From JAILEN01 sp036723975 (GTDB lineage: Bacteria; Bacillota; Clostridia; Lachnospirales; Lachnospiraceae), in the NCBI GenBank assembly GCA_036723975.1, contig DAIMGJ010000009.1:28176-92175 (forward strand): a stretch of DNA of 64,000 nt. Direction: 5' to 3'. Position 1 is the stretch's first letter. Each line of letters opens with the position of its first letter. Position numbers and translations under genes: made by a program. Below the pieces are notes generated by a model. That model was not told the DNA's origin, did no database searches, and saw only the letters and a list, made by a program, of their open reading frames with translations. Below are positions 33,544 through 42,368 of this stretch, piece after piece.

Positions 33544-35016
33544 ATGGGAGAGATTATAAGAGAAAGATTGAGCTCTGATCGAGGGCGGGCTCGGGAGGAT
33601 GCTGCCTTCGCCAAAGAGCTTTGTAATCAACAGGAAGAACTGTTTATTTACTTATCCGATGAGGATGCAAAAACAAGAAAGAACGCGGCACTGTTACTAG
33701 GAATGCTGCCGTGGGAGAGTGATAAAAAGAAAAATGAAGTGGCAGAGAAATTATACGATTATTATGAAAAGGAACCGGTACTATATGTAAGACCTTCTTT
33801 TTTAAAAGCCATAGGCCAATTGGAGATTGATTTTTCGGATAGAATCCAATCGGGATTACGCAATCGAAAAAGTCATATCCTGACGCATAGTTTCACTGAT
33901 GAGGAGTATAAGCATATTGCAGAAGAGCAGCGAATGTTACTTCGCCTTATAAATCATAATGACGGACATGAGTTTACGGGGATAAAAAAGAAAGTTCCTT
34001 TGCTGCTTACCGTGGGAAAAGGACATGAAAAGTATTTGATTTCCGACTTGATTCGAAACGAGGTACCGCAGGAGGACATTCGAAAAACCCCTTTTGGCGT
34101 CCGTGTTATGACGGAGAATATATCCCCTATACTTTCAAACCGAATATATGATAAAATATACTTCATTGTTCCGATAAAGAAGGACTCGCGCTTTACATTT
34201 GAAGATCGAAAAGAAGTGATTGAAAACTCTCTTTTTATTCAAATGTTGGATGATTATTTGTCCGGGGATGGATGTGTTTTCTTCCGTGTTAATGTTTTAC
34301 TCCAAAAGGAAGACAGTGACTTAAAACACAAGCTTGCCAACGGATTTGCCAGAACTTTGGAGGGAATGTACCCGGAACGATTGGCAAATGCACCCGGCAA
34401 TTACGAGATTGAAGTCTTTTTTGCGGAACGAAAAGATCATACCTTTGGTATGTTTCTTTGGTTTAAAGAGTTTAAAACAGATCGATTTGCCTATCGGTTG
34501 ACGAAGAATTCTACCTCCATGGCCCCTATAAAGGCTGCTTGTATGGTGGAGATGTGTTATCCGTATTTGAGAAAGGATGCTACGGTATTGGATCCTTTTT
34601 GTGGTAGCGGGACGCTTTTGAGTGAGCGAGCATACAAATTGCCTTATAAGGTTGCTTGTGGAGTTGATGTGTTTTCCGAAGCGGTGCGGGATGCAAAAAA
34701 ATCTTTTGAAACTGCAGGGATTACGGCACAACTGATTACAAAGGATTATTTTGAGTATTCGGAAAAAGGAGAGTTTGACGAAATCATTACCGAGTTTCCG
34801 GATTTGTTTCAAAAGGAAAAGGATTATCGCAAAAAGTTCATTCGTGATTTTTTTGAAAAATCATTGGAGGTTTCCAAACATGGTAGTATTTGGGCAGTCC
34901 TGTCCAACGAAAAAGGTTTGATGAAACAGCAGATAAAGGCTGAAAAAAGGGTATACCTGTTGGAGGAAATTCCTTTTGGCGGGTATCGAAGCCTTTATAT
35001 ATTAAGAAAGAAATAG
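33544..35016 (+). CDS. HEAT-like/RNA-methylase-like protein
   Basis: A 490-residue protein. The first ~130 residues look like HEAT-type helical repeats (DAKTRKNAALLLGML), a central region resembles THUMP-containing methylases, and the C-terminus is a UPF0020/TrmN-type SAM methylase fold with motif I VLDPFCGSGTLLSERA and the Asp loop CGVDVFSEAV. The expected (D/N)PP(Y/F) catalytic motif IV is absent; the aligned place reads ITEFPD. It may methylate tRNA or rRNA in another way or only bind RNA. Start chosen at 33544 (GAGGAAGAT); the frame is open from 33409. Confidence 0.7.
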   Translation: MGEIIRERLSSDRGRAREDAAFAKELCNQQEELFIYLSDEDAKTRKNAALLLGMLPWESDKKKNEVAEKLYDYYEKEPVLYVRPSFLKAIGQLEIDFSDRIQSGLRNRKSHILTHSFTDEEYKHIAEEQRMLLRLINHNDGHEFTGIKKKVPLLLTVGKGHEKYLISDLIRNEVPQEDIRKTPFGVRVMTENISPILSNRIYDKIYFIVPIKKDSRFTFEDRKEVIENSLFIQMLDDYLSGDGCVFFRVNVLLQKEDSDLKHKLANGFARTLEGMYPERLANAPGNYEIEVFFAERKDHTFGMFLWFKEFKTDRFAYRLTKNSTSMAPIKAACMVEMCYPYLRKDATVLDPFCGSGTLLSERAYKLPYKVACGVDVFSEAVRDAKKSFETAGITAQLITKDYFEYSEKGEFDEIITEFPDLFQKEKDYRKKFIRDFFEKSLEVSKHGSIWAVLSNEKGLMKQQIKAEKRVYLLEEIPFGGYRSLYILRKK

Positions 35017-35032
35017 GACGTTAGAAAGTAGG

Positions 35033-37687
35033 ATGTCACAATTGGATCGTCAGGAGAAAAAAGCGTACAAAGAACAATTGGATATCGATATTAATGCATT
35101 TCAGAAAATGCAGGATGCGTATTGTGAAAGCAATCATGTCTATGCGGTTTGTTTTGATATCAAATTTCATGGGGTGACCAGATTCTCAGGTGATGAAGAA
35201 GCAAAAGTTTTCTTTGAACGCTTTATTTCACAAGAAATGATGCAAACACTGGTAGCATCTTTCGGAGATAACAGCATAGAAAACGTGATTTCCTTTGATA
35301 TAAGAGAGTCGTTTATCTTTTTAAACGGGGTTGCACTTCGGGATGATGAGGGCACATTGCTTGGCGTAATGCTGGTATTTTGCATTGCGGCGGAACTTAT
35401 GGCTGAGGAAGATGAAATCTTTGAAAACGCCAGAACTACCAGCTATAGCGATTTTGCCAAAAGTGTTGCTTTAATGGAAATCCTTATGGCACAGTATTTT
35501 TCTGTGCGTGCCAGAGAAGATAAACTGGAAATGATGCTCGAAGAAAAAGAATTGTCCGGAGACCATATGAAGCACATGCTTCGCCGAAATGAGGTTATGA
35601 CCTCCATTTTAAAACGAATGGAGTCGGACAACGATTTTGCTAAGATTTCCGAAGATATTCTGGGAGATATCGGTTCCTTTATGGAGCTTACCAATGCATA
35701 TCTTTTACGCTTGAATCCGGATGAAAAAACGGTGGATATGATTTGTGAGTGGGCAGGCGTGGAAGGAAAGTTGTATATGAGCAAGTTCTTTTCTGTAGAG
35801 CGGGAAAGCATTCCGTTTTTTACGGGTCGACCATATACGATTTCCAGCGATGCAATCCTGCCGGAGAACTTTAAATCATATTTTTTGAGTTATGATATCA
35901 GCGCAGGTGTATTCTTACCCTTGTTTATTAATGACAGATTGGGAATGTATGTCTGCTTTACCATGGGCAATATTCCAAAAAAGTGGTCTGTGGATGAAGT
36001 CAAACTGCTAAATGATGTAAAGCGTGTGTTACAAACCATTTTGGTGAAGCGTGTAACCAAAAACTCATTGGCCAGTTCCTATGCGGCATTGGATGCAATT
36101 CTGGAAAATGCCGGATGCGGTATCTGCGTTTGTGATCAAGGTACACAAAGCATTTTGTTTACCAATGAAACCTATGAGTCCATGCTTGAGGATTATAAGG
36201 ATCGTCAAAGATTTGAAAGTGCAATTCTTTCCGATAATGAGGAAGATTTGGAATCCGTGCGGGAATTTTGTACGGATCAGAAGAAAAACTGGTATCAGAT
36301 TTCTTTTTCCAAGATTCATTGGGTGGACGGAAGAGAAGTTCGGTTAAGCACAATCTACGATATTACGGAAGTAAAGAACTATCAGAACCAAATCGAGGAG
36401 CGTGCGGTAACGGATTACCTAACCGGACTTTATAACCGACTTCGGTTTGAAGAGGATTTGCGTGATTATATCAGGGATGCGGTTCGCTCTGGTGAGCAGG
36501 GAACTTTTATCTATATTGATTTGGATGATTTTAAGGATGTTAATGACGGACTTGGTCATGCAGAGGGAGATGAATTCCTTCAAAAGACTGCAACTGCGTT
36601 AAAGACCATTACGCGGGGCGTGGGCAACTGCTATCGTTTGGGGGGCGATGAGTTTGCTATATTAGTTCCTGCAAACTCCCGCGATTTTGTGGAGCGGATT
36701 ATACAGACGTTACAGAGACGGTTTGGCGAGCTTTGGAACTTAGGTTCCAGCGAGTATTATTGTACCGCTTGTATGGGCGTGGTTTCCTTCCCGAAAGACG
36801 GAACAAAGGTGGAAACCCTTTTAAAGCGTGCGGATATCGCAATGTATTCCGCAAAGCAACAAGGCAAAAACAAGGTGGAGTTTTACTCTAAGAATACCAA
36901 TGATGAAACGATTCATCGATTGGATATGGAGCGTGCCATGCGAAGTGCCATTGATGATGGATTTAAAGAGTTTGAAATCTATTATCAGCCGCTTGTGGAT
37001 GCATCGAAACCAAATCATCCATGCTGTGGAGCCGAGGCTTTGGTTCGTTGGAACTCCAAGGATTTTGGTATGGTAATGCCTACAGACTTTATTCCTTTGG
37101 CAGAGTATTTGGGCCTGATTGTTCCAATCGGGGAATATGTTTTGGAAGAGGCTTGTGCGCGCTGTAAGTACTGGAATGACTTCGGACATCCGGAGTATTC
37201 CATCAATGTCAATCTTTCCGTGGTGCAGTTGCTTCAGGGAAATATAGTGGAAAATGTGCGAAAAGTGTTGGCAAAAACCGGTTTGGTCGCACAAAATCTT
37301 ACTTTGGAAGTGACAGAGTCTTTGGCGGCCGGTGACGGAGAAAAAATGCAAACGGTACTGGAAGCGTTAAAAGGACTTGGTGTTCACCTTGCGTTGGATG
37401 ATTTTGGTACCGGATATTCGTCTTTGGGCAGATTGAAATATTTGCCTATGGATATTATTAAAATAGATAAGTGCTTTGTGGATGGAATGGAAAATGACGA
37501 GTTTTCACAGACGTTTATAGAGACGGTTTCATCTTTGGCAGACTCCATTGATGTCAATGTGGTCGTAGAGGGAGTAGAATCGGAGTCACAGCAAAGTGCC
37601 ATTTCCAATATGAAAGTGGATATGGTACAAGGCTATTTGTTTGACAAGCCGTTAACCAGAGGGGAATTCGAGGAAAAATATTTATAG
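35033..37687 (+). CDS. GAF-PAS-GGDEF-EAL protein, motifs intact
   Basis: An 884-residue cytoplasmic protein: an N-terminal domain of unknown type (1-170), a GAF-like domain (about 190-345), a PAS-like domain (about 350-450), GGDEF (about 455-610) with RLGGDEF and no RxxD inhibitory site, and EAL (about 620-884) with EALVRW, N, LEVTES, DDFGTGYSS, KID and VEGVE all present. Unlike the other composite proteins here it could both make and break c-di-GMP. The ATG is 16 bp after the methylase-like gene. Confidence 0.92.
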   Translation: MSQLDRQEKKAYKEQLDIDINAFQKMQDAYCESNHVYAVCFDIKFHGVTRFSGDEEAKVFFERFISQEMMQTLVASFGDNSIENVISFDIRESFIFLNGVALRDDEGTLLGVMLVFCIAAELMAEEDEIFENARTTSYSDFAKSVALMEILMAQYFSVRAREDKLEMMLEEKELSGDHMKHMLRRNEVMTSILKRMESDNDFAKISEDILGDIGSFMELTNAYLLRLNPDEKTVDMICEWAGVEGKLYMSKFFSVERESIPFFTGRPYTISSDAILPENFKSYFLSYDISAGVFLPLFINDRLGMYVCFTMGNIPKKWSVDEVKLLNDVKRVLQTILVKRVTKNSLASSYAALDAILENAGCGICVCDQGTQSILFTNETYESMLEDYKDRQRFESAILSDNEEDLESVREFCTDQKKNWYQISFSKIHWVDGREVRLSTIYDITEVKNYQNQIEERAVTDYLTGLYNRLRFEEDLRDYIRDAVRSGEQGTFIYIDLDDFKDVNDGLGHAEGDEFLQKTATALKTITRGVGNCYRLGGDEFAILVPANSRDFVERIIQTLQRRFGELWNLGSSEYYCTACMGVVSFPKDGTKVETLLKRADIAMYSAKQQGKNKVEFYSKNTNDETIHRLDMERAMRSAIDDGFKEFEIYYQPLVDASKPNHPCCGAEALVRWNSKDFGMVMPTDFIPLAEYLGLIVPIGEYVLEEACARCKYWNDFGHPEYSINVNLSVVQLLQGNIVENVRKVLAKTGLVAQNLTLEVTESLAAGDGEKMQTVLEALKGLGVHLALDDFGTGYSSLGRLKYLPMDIIKIDKCFVDGMENDEFSQTFIETVSSLADSIDVNVVVEGVESESQQSAISNMKVDMVQGYLFDKPLTRGEFEEKYL

Positions 37688-37702
37688 AAAGCAGGTAATC
37701 AT

Positions 37703-39244
37703 ATGGCTTTTGATGATGAAAAGAATTATGCTTCCGATGAATTCGAATCAGAGGAAAAAAAAGATTCATACGAAAATGTATGTTATGTGTGCCACAGAAC
37801 GGAGAGTACTGCGGGAAAAATGGTGCAGGTAGCACCGGGGCTTCATATTTGTCCGGATTGTTTGCAAAAAACTTTTGACAGTGTTTCTAACATGGGCTTT
37901 GATATGAATTCTTTGAATTCTGTTTTCGGAGGAAAGCCCATTGTAGAAACTGCGCCATATCAAGGGGACAAAGAAGAGGACGACAAGGAAAACAATAACA
38001 GTTCAAACAATCATATGCCCAATATTTCTTTTTTGAATCTTTCGGATTTAGCAGGATTTGGAGGCATTCCAAATTCTCAGCGCATTAAAAAGAAAAAGAA
38101 AAAAGAAGAAAAAAAGGAACCGCCTGTTATTGATATTAAAAACATTCCGCCACCACATGAGATCAAGGCAAAATTGGATGAACATGTGGTAGGACAGGAC
38201 TATGCCAAAAAGGTGATGTCCGTTGCGGTATATAATCACTACAAGCGCGTGATTCAGTCCGAGAATCTTTTGGAGGATGACGACGGAGTAGAGATTGAAA
38301 AGTCCAATATGCTTATGATTGGACCTACAGGAAGCGGAAAGACTTATATGGTAAAGACTCTGGCTCGTCTTTTGGATGTTCCGCTTGCAATTACGGATGC
38401 TACATCACTTACGGAAGCCGGTTATATCGGCGATGATATTGAATCTGTGGTATCAAAACTGTTGGCGGCTGCAGATAATGATGTGGAACGTGCGGAAAAG
38501 GGTATTATCTTCATCGACGAGATTGATAAGCTGGCAAAAAAGAAGAATGCCCATCAAAGAGATGTTTCCGGAGAGTCCGTTCAGCAGGGAATGCTAAAGC
38601 TACTGGAAGGAGCGGAAGTAGAAGTTCCAGTTGGTGCTTCTTCGAAAAATGCAATGGTACCTATGACGACCATTGATACAAAAAATATACTTTTTATTTG
38701 TGGCGGAGCTTTCCCGGACTTGCCGGATATTATAAAGGAACGATTAAACAAGTCTTCTTCTATGGGATTTGTGGCAGATTTAAAGGATAAATACGATAAC
38801 GAGGAAAATATTTTATCCTATACGACTGCGGAAGATTTACGTAAGTTTGGTATGATTCCGGAATTTATCGGAAGACTTCCTGTGGTATTTTCTTTGGAGG
38901 CTTTATCCGAGGATATGCTGGTTCGCATTTTGACGGAACCAAAGAATGCGATTTTAAAGCAGTATCAGAAACTGTTAAACTACGATGAAGTAAAACTCGA
39001 GTTTGAGGACGAAGCACTTCTTGCCATTGCTGCAAAAGCAAAGGAAAAGGAGTTGGGTGCCAGAGCACTTCGTTCCATTATAGAAGAGTTTATGCTTGAT
39101 ATAATGTATGAAATTCCAAAGGATGATAATATCGGTACGGTAGTAATCACCAAGGATTATATTTTAAAAAAAGGCGGACCGAGAATTATTCCGAGAGAAA
39201 TCGGTCTTATTGCAAAACAACCGCAAAAGGCAGCTGACAACTAA
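37703..39244 (+). CDS. ClpX-like AAA+ unfoldase, divergent
   Basis: A 513-residue protein with a C4 zinc domain (CYVCHR...CPDC), a long acidic then Lys/Glu-rich linker (about 65-150), and an AAA+ module with GPTGSGKT, FIDEIDKLA and sensor motifs as in ClpX. Three functional loops differ from standard ClpX: the ClpP-docking IGF is MGF, the RKH substrate loop is replaced by SKN, and the pore GYVG is GYIG. No clpP is nearby. I infer a second, specialised ClpX-type unfoldase; it may still dock ClpP. A start at 37703 is preceded by AGCAGGTAATCAT. Confidence 0.85.
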   Translation: MAFDDEKNYASDEFESEEKKDSYENVCYVCHRTESTAGKMVQVAPGLHICPDCLQKTFDSVSNMGFDMNSLNSVFGGKPIVETAPYQGDKEEDDKENNNSSNNHMPNISFLNLSDLAGFGGIPNSQRIKKKKKKEEKKEPPVIDIKNIPPPHEIKAKLDEHVVGQDYAKKVMSVAVYNHYKRVIQSENLLEDDDGVEIEKSNMLMIGPTGSGKTYMVKTLARLLDVPLAITDATSLTEAGYIGDDIESVVSKLLAAADNDVERAEKGIIFIDEIDKLAKKKNAHQRDVSGESVQQGMLKLLEGAEVEVPVGASSKNAMVPMTTIDTKNILFICGGAFPDLPDIIKERLNKSSSMGFVADLKDKYDNEENILSYTTAEDLRKFGMIPEFIGRLPVVFSLEALSEDMLVRILTEPKNAILKQYQKLLNYDEVKLEFEDEALLAIAAKAKEKELGARALRSIIEEFMLDIMYEIPKDDNIGTVVITKDYILKKGGPRIIPREIGLIAKQPQKAADN

Positions 39245-39736
39245 ATGAAAGTATTCCATCTTTTTGACAACAAAAATGTTATGGCCCATATTTTGACCAA
39301 GGATACCTTTGATAGGTTTTTGCTTTCCGAGGTTAAAATATACGGAAAGGCCACTTTGCATCTTACGGGGACTCCCGCGCCCGGGTTCTTTGCAGAGGAA
39401 AAACTGGATGAAAGGGGCTATGTGTCCTATGGACTGCTTCGACCAATCTGTCTGGAAATGATAAAAGGGAAAAAGACGCCGGAAGGATTTACATTTATGT
39501 TTTTACTGCCCACAAAGGAGTTGGAAAGCTTCTTGGAGGAAACGGACAGTACCTTACAGTCCTTTGATGTGGAGAATCTTTCTTTTCTTGTACGTTATAA
39601 GGATGGAGAACTGACTCTTACCACCGGCAGCGCCTTTAAGATTTTTACCATGGATAAGAGTATTAATACTGCATGGGATTTATGGGTGGAAAAATACTTA
39701 AATTTATGTGGGATTTCCTTTGAGGAAATGCTATAA
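39245..39736 (+). CDS. Uncharacterised 163-aa Lachnospiraceae protein
   Basis: A soluble protein that starts at the base after the clpX-like stop codon, so it is translationally coupled. N-terminus KVFHLFDNKNVMAHILTKDTFD; the middle is mixed alpha/beta (YGLLRPICLEMIKG, FTFMFLLP) and the end is TAWDLWVEKYLNLCG. No catalytic motif. By size and style it matches small DUF proteins found next to clpX-like genes in Lachnospiraceae, but I cannot name the family. It may be an adaptor for the neighbouring unfoldase. Confidence 0.75.
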   Translation: MKVFHLFDNKNVMAHILTKDTFDRFLLSEVKIYGKATLHLTGTPAPGFFAEEKLDERGYVSYGLLRPICLEMIKGKKTPEGFTFMFLLPTKELESFLEETDSTLQSFDVENLSFLVRYKDGELTLTTGSAFKIFTMDKSINTAWDLWVEKYLNLCGISFEEML

Positions 39737-39769
39737 TCCATTGAGAAAATGATGGAAATGCTATAGAAT

Positions 39770-40609
39770 ATGAGTATGTATAAGATTGTGATAGACAGCT
39801 GTGGCGAGCTGTTTGATGAAATGAAAAACAACGCGCACTTCGCCAATGTGCCGCTTACACTTGAGGTGGGAGAGTGGTCCGTTTCGGACGATTCTTCCTT
39901 TGACCAGGCAGAATTTCTTCGCCGTGTCGCTGAGTATGACGGGGCACCAAAGTCTGCCTGCCCTTCTCCGTCTGCGTATATGGCAGAGATGGAGGATGCG
40001 GATCGGGTGTATATCGTTACCCTTTCAGCACAGTTGTCCGGTTCGTATAACAGCGCGGTTTTGGCAAAGAACCTGTTTGAGGAAGAGGGGGAGGACGTTA
40101 AGATTCATGTTTTCGATTCCAAATCCGCCTCTATCGGTCAGACTTTAATCGGTCAAAAGATTGCAGAGCTTGAGGAAGCGGGGATGAGTTTTGAGGATGT
40201 GGTAAAAGAGACTGAGGCATACATTGAAGAACAGCATACCTTCTTTGTACTGGAAAGTCTGGAAACCCTCCGTAAGGCAGGACGCCTTTCAAATCTCAAG
40301 TCTATGATTGCCAATACCTTAAACATCAAGCCGATTATGGGCTCTACGGAGATTGGAAGCATTCAGCAGCTGGCACAGGCCAGAGGAATGCGAAAGGCTT
40401 TGGAAAAAATGGCGGAATGCATGATGGAAGTGACGAAGAATCCTACGGAAAAGATTTTGGCAATTTCTCATTGCAATTGCCCGAATACAGCAGCTGTTTT
40501 AAAGGATATCGTTTCAGCCAAGTCTTCGTTTAAAGATATAATCGTGGTGGATACTAACGGTGTTTCAAGTATGTATGCCAATGATGGCGGCATCATTATG
40601 GTAGTATAG
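39770..40609 (+). CDS. DegV family fatty-acid-binding protein
   Basis: A 279-residue soluble DegV/FakB-type protein. YKIVIDSCGELFDEM is the family start, SACPSPSAYMAEM and LSAQLSGSYNSAVLA form the acyl pocket, and DSKSASIGQTLIGQ and FVLESLETLRKAGRL follow. The family binds fatty acids and presents them to an acyl kinase. An ATG 6 bp downstream is an alternative start. Confidence 0.9.
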   Translation: MSMYKIVIDSCGELFDEMKNNAHFANVPLTLEVGEWSVSDDSSFDQAEFLRRVAEYDGAPKSACPSPSAYMAEMEDADRVYIVTLSAQLSGSYNSAVLAKNLFEEEGEDVKIHVFDSKSASIGQTLIGQKIAELEEAGMSFEDVVKETEAYIEEQHTFFVLESLETLRKAGRLSNLKSMIANTLNIKPIMGSTEIGSIQQLAQARGMRKALEKMAECMMEVTKNPTEKILAISHCNCPNTAAVLKDIVSAKSSFKDIIVVDTNGVSSMYANDGGIIMVV

Positions 40610-40622
40610 AAAGATTATGATT

Positions 40623-40660
40623 ACGGTATGAAATGAGTTCCATTTCATACCGTTTTTTTG
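40623..40660 (+). terminator. Rho-independent terminator
   Basis: A 12-bp perfect stem ACGGTATGAAAT/ATTTCATACCGT (40623-40634 with 40642-40653), 7-nt loop, then seven T. Confidence 0.9.
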
Positions 40661-40670
40661 AGGAATAAAT

Positions 40671-41879
40671 ATGGCTAGTGCATACGAAGAAATTGTAAAT
40701 AAAATAGAGAACATGAGACGTTTCGGAAAAAAGACGGGATATGAGATTTCAAAAGATCTTTTATCTTATTTGGACTATCCGGAGATGAATTATGAGATTA
40801 TTCATATTGCGGGAACCAACGGCAAAGGTTCCACTGCTATGTATAGTGCATCTATTCTTTCCACAAAGTACAAAGTCGGACTTTTTACATCCCCGCACCT
40901 GATTTCTTTTCGCGAGCGAATTCAAATCGGAACAGATACGGCTTTTGAAATGATACACCAAAGTGACGTGGTACGACTCGGCACTCTGGTGTTGGATATC
41001 TGTGCAAAACATGACCTGGAACCTACCATGTTTGATATTACACTTGCAATGGCACTTTTATACTTTAAGGAGCAGGAATGTGACTATGTGGTATTGGAAA
41101 CGGGACTTGGCGGGAGATTCGATTCCACCAGAGCGGTTTCAAAAGTTCCGGTTGTATCCGTATTCACAAATATCGGATTTGACCATGAAGCCATTCTTGG
41201 GGACACACTTACGGAGATTGCGCATAACAAAGCCGGAATCCTTCAAAACGGTACACAAGCCGTTATCGGAGAAATGGACAAAGAGGCAAGAGAAACGATT
41301 ATTCGCGATTGCGAAACAAAGAGTGTTCCATTTATTTTTGCGGATGAGGTGCCGGGAGACGATTTGCTGTCTCTTCGATTGTCACCGTACCAGATTGAAA
41401 ACGCAAAAAATGCAATCGCAGCTGTACGCCTTTTAGAAGAAGAATTTGATACTTTTAACGGACTTAAAAGAGCAAAATGGCCGGGCAGGATGGATGTGAT
41501 CTCAAAAAATCCGTTTATTATGGTAGACGGCGCACACAATCCGCAAGGTGTTGCAGCGCTTAAGAAAGGCTTAAAAACATTTTATCCGGATGAAAAGTTT
41601 ACCTTTATCGTTGGAGTGTTGGCAGATAAAGACTACGTATCGATGATGGAACAGATGGTTTCCGTTGCAACCAGATTCCTTACGGTAACGGTAGATTCTG
41701 CCAGAGCGCTTGATGGAGAAGAATTGGCAAAAACCATATCTTCCTATGGAGTAAGCGCGGAGGTTTATGATAAAATAGAAAATGCGATTTCAGATGCAAA
41801 AAAGCAGAAAGAAAAAATCGTTATTTTTGGTTCCTTATATTTTATAGGGGAAGTGCTGGAATTGTTTAAGGAGAAGTAG
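40671..41879 (+). CDS. folC: Folylpolyglutamate synthase/dihydrofolate synthase
   Basis: A 402-residue Mur-ligase-type enzyme. The P-loop is GTNGKGSTAM (about residue 45), with TSPHLISFRERIQI, ETGLGGRFDST and VDGAHNPQG. It adds glutamate to dihydropteroate and folates. GAGGAATAAAT precedes the ATG. It is followed by a J-domain gene whose ribosome site lies inside the folC end. Confidence 0.92.
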   Translation: MASAYEEIVNKIENMRRFGKKTGYEISKDLLSYLDYPEMNYEIIHIAGTNGKGSTAMYSASILSTKYKVGLFTSPHLISFRERIQIGTDTAFEMIHQSDVVRLGTLVLDICAKHDLEPTMFDITLAMALLYFKEQECDYVVLETGLGGRFDSTRAVSKVPVVSVFTNIGFDHEAILGDTLTEIAHNKAGILQNGTQAVIGEMDKEARETIIRDCETKSVPFIFADEVPGDDLLSLRLSPYQIENAKNAIAAVRLLEEEFDTFNGLKRAKWPGRMDVISKNPFIMVDGAHNPQGVAALKKGLKTFYPDEKFTFIVGVLADKDYVSMMEQMVSVATRFLTVTVDSARALDGEELAKTISSYGVSAEVYDKIENAISDAKKQKEKIVIFGSLYFIGEVLELFKEK

Positions 41880-41882
41880 AAA

Positions 41883-42368
41883 GTGAATTTTTCTTCCAGG
41901 ATGGAAGCACTTTTGGTACTGGGGTTACCAAAGGGGGCGACCAAAGATCAGATAAAAACCGCATATAAGCGACTGGCAAGGAAATACCACCCGGATGCCA
42001 ATCCGGATTCGGACGAAACCTGGAAGTACTACGATGTTCAAGGAGCATATGAGTATCTTTTGGAACATGAAGATGCAGAAATGCGTTCACAGCCTCCGGT
42101 TCGAGGCAATAGCGGCCCAAAAGTCTTTGGCTCCAAGGAGGATTTGACAGATCTTTCATTTAAAAGAAAAGTTCGTGCGGAACACATAAAGCAGGAAAAA
42201 CGATCCGCAGAGCGTGCCCAAAGGGAAAAACGGGCATTGGATAAAGAATATGCCGAGTATCGTCAAAACAAGATTTATGAGGAGACGATGAATAAGATTC
42301 ATGCGCATCGGGCGGCAGAAGTGACGGCGCAGATTATCGAGGCTTATTTAAAAGGGGAAATTAGATGA
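41883..42368 (+). CDS. J-domain protein
   Basis: A 161-residue protein with an N-terminal J domain (about residues 7-60) containing the HPD motif in KYHPDANP, so it should stimulate an Hsp70. The rest is a long basic/acidic helical region (RAEHIKQEKRSAERAQREKRALDKEYAEY) with no zinc-finger or client-binding domain. GTG start at 41883 after AAGGAGAAGTAGAAA; an internal ATG at 41901 has no ribosome site. It ends by a 4-nt overlap with the next gene. Confidence 0.85.
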   Translation: MNFSSRMEALLVLGLPKGATKDQIKTAYKRLARKYHPDANPDSDETWKYYDVQGAYEYLLEHEDAEMRSQPPVRGNSGPKVFGSKEDLTDLSFKRKVRAEHIKQEKRSAERAQREKRALDKEYAEYRQNKIYEETMNKIHAHRAAEVTAQIIEAYLKGEIR

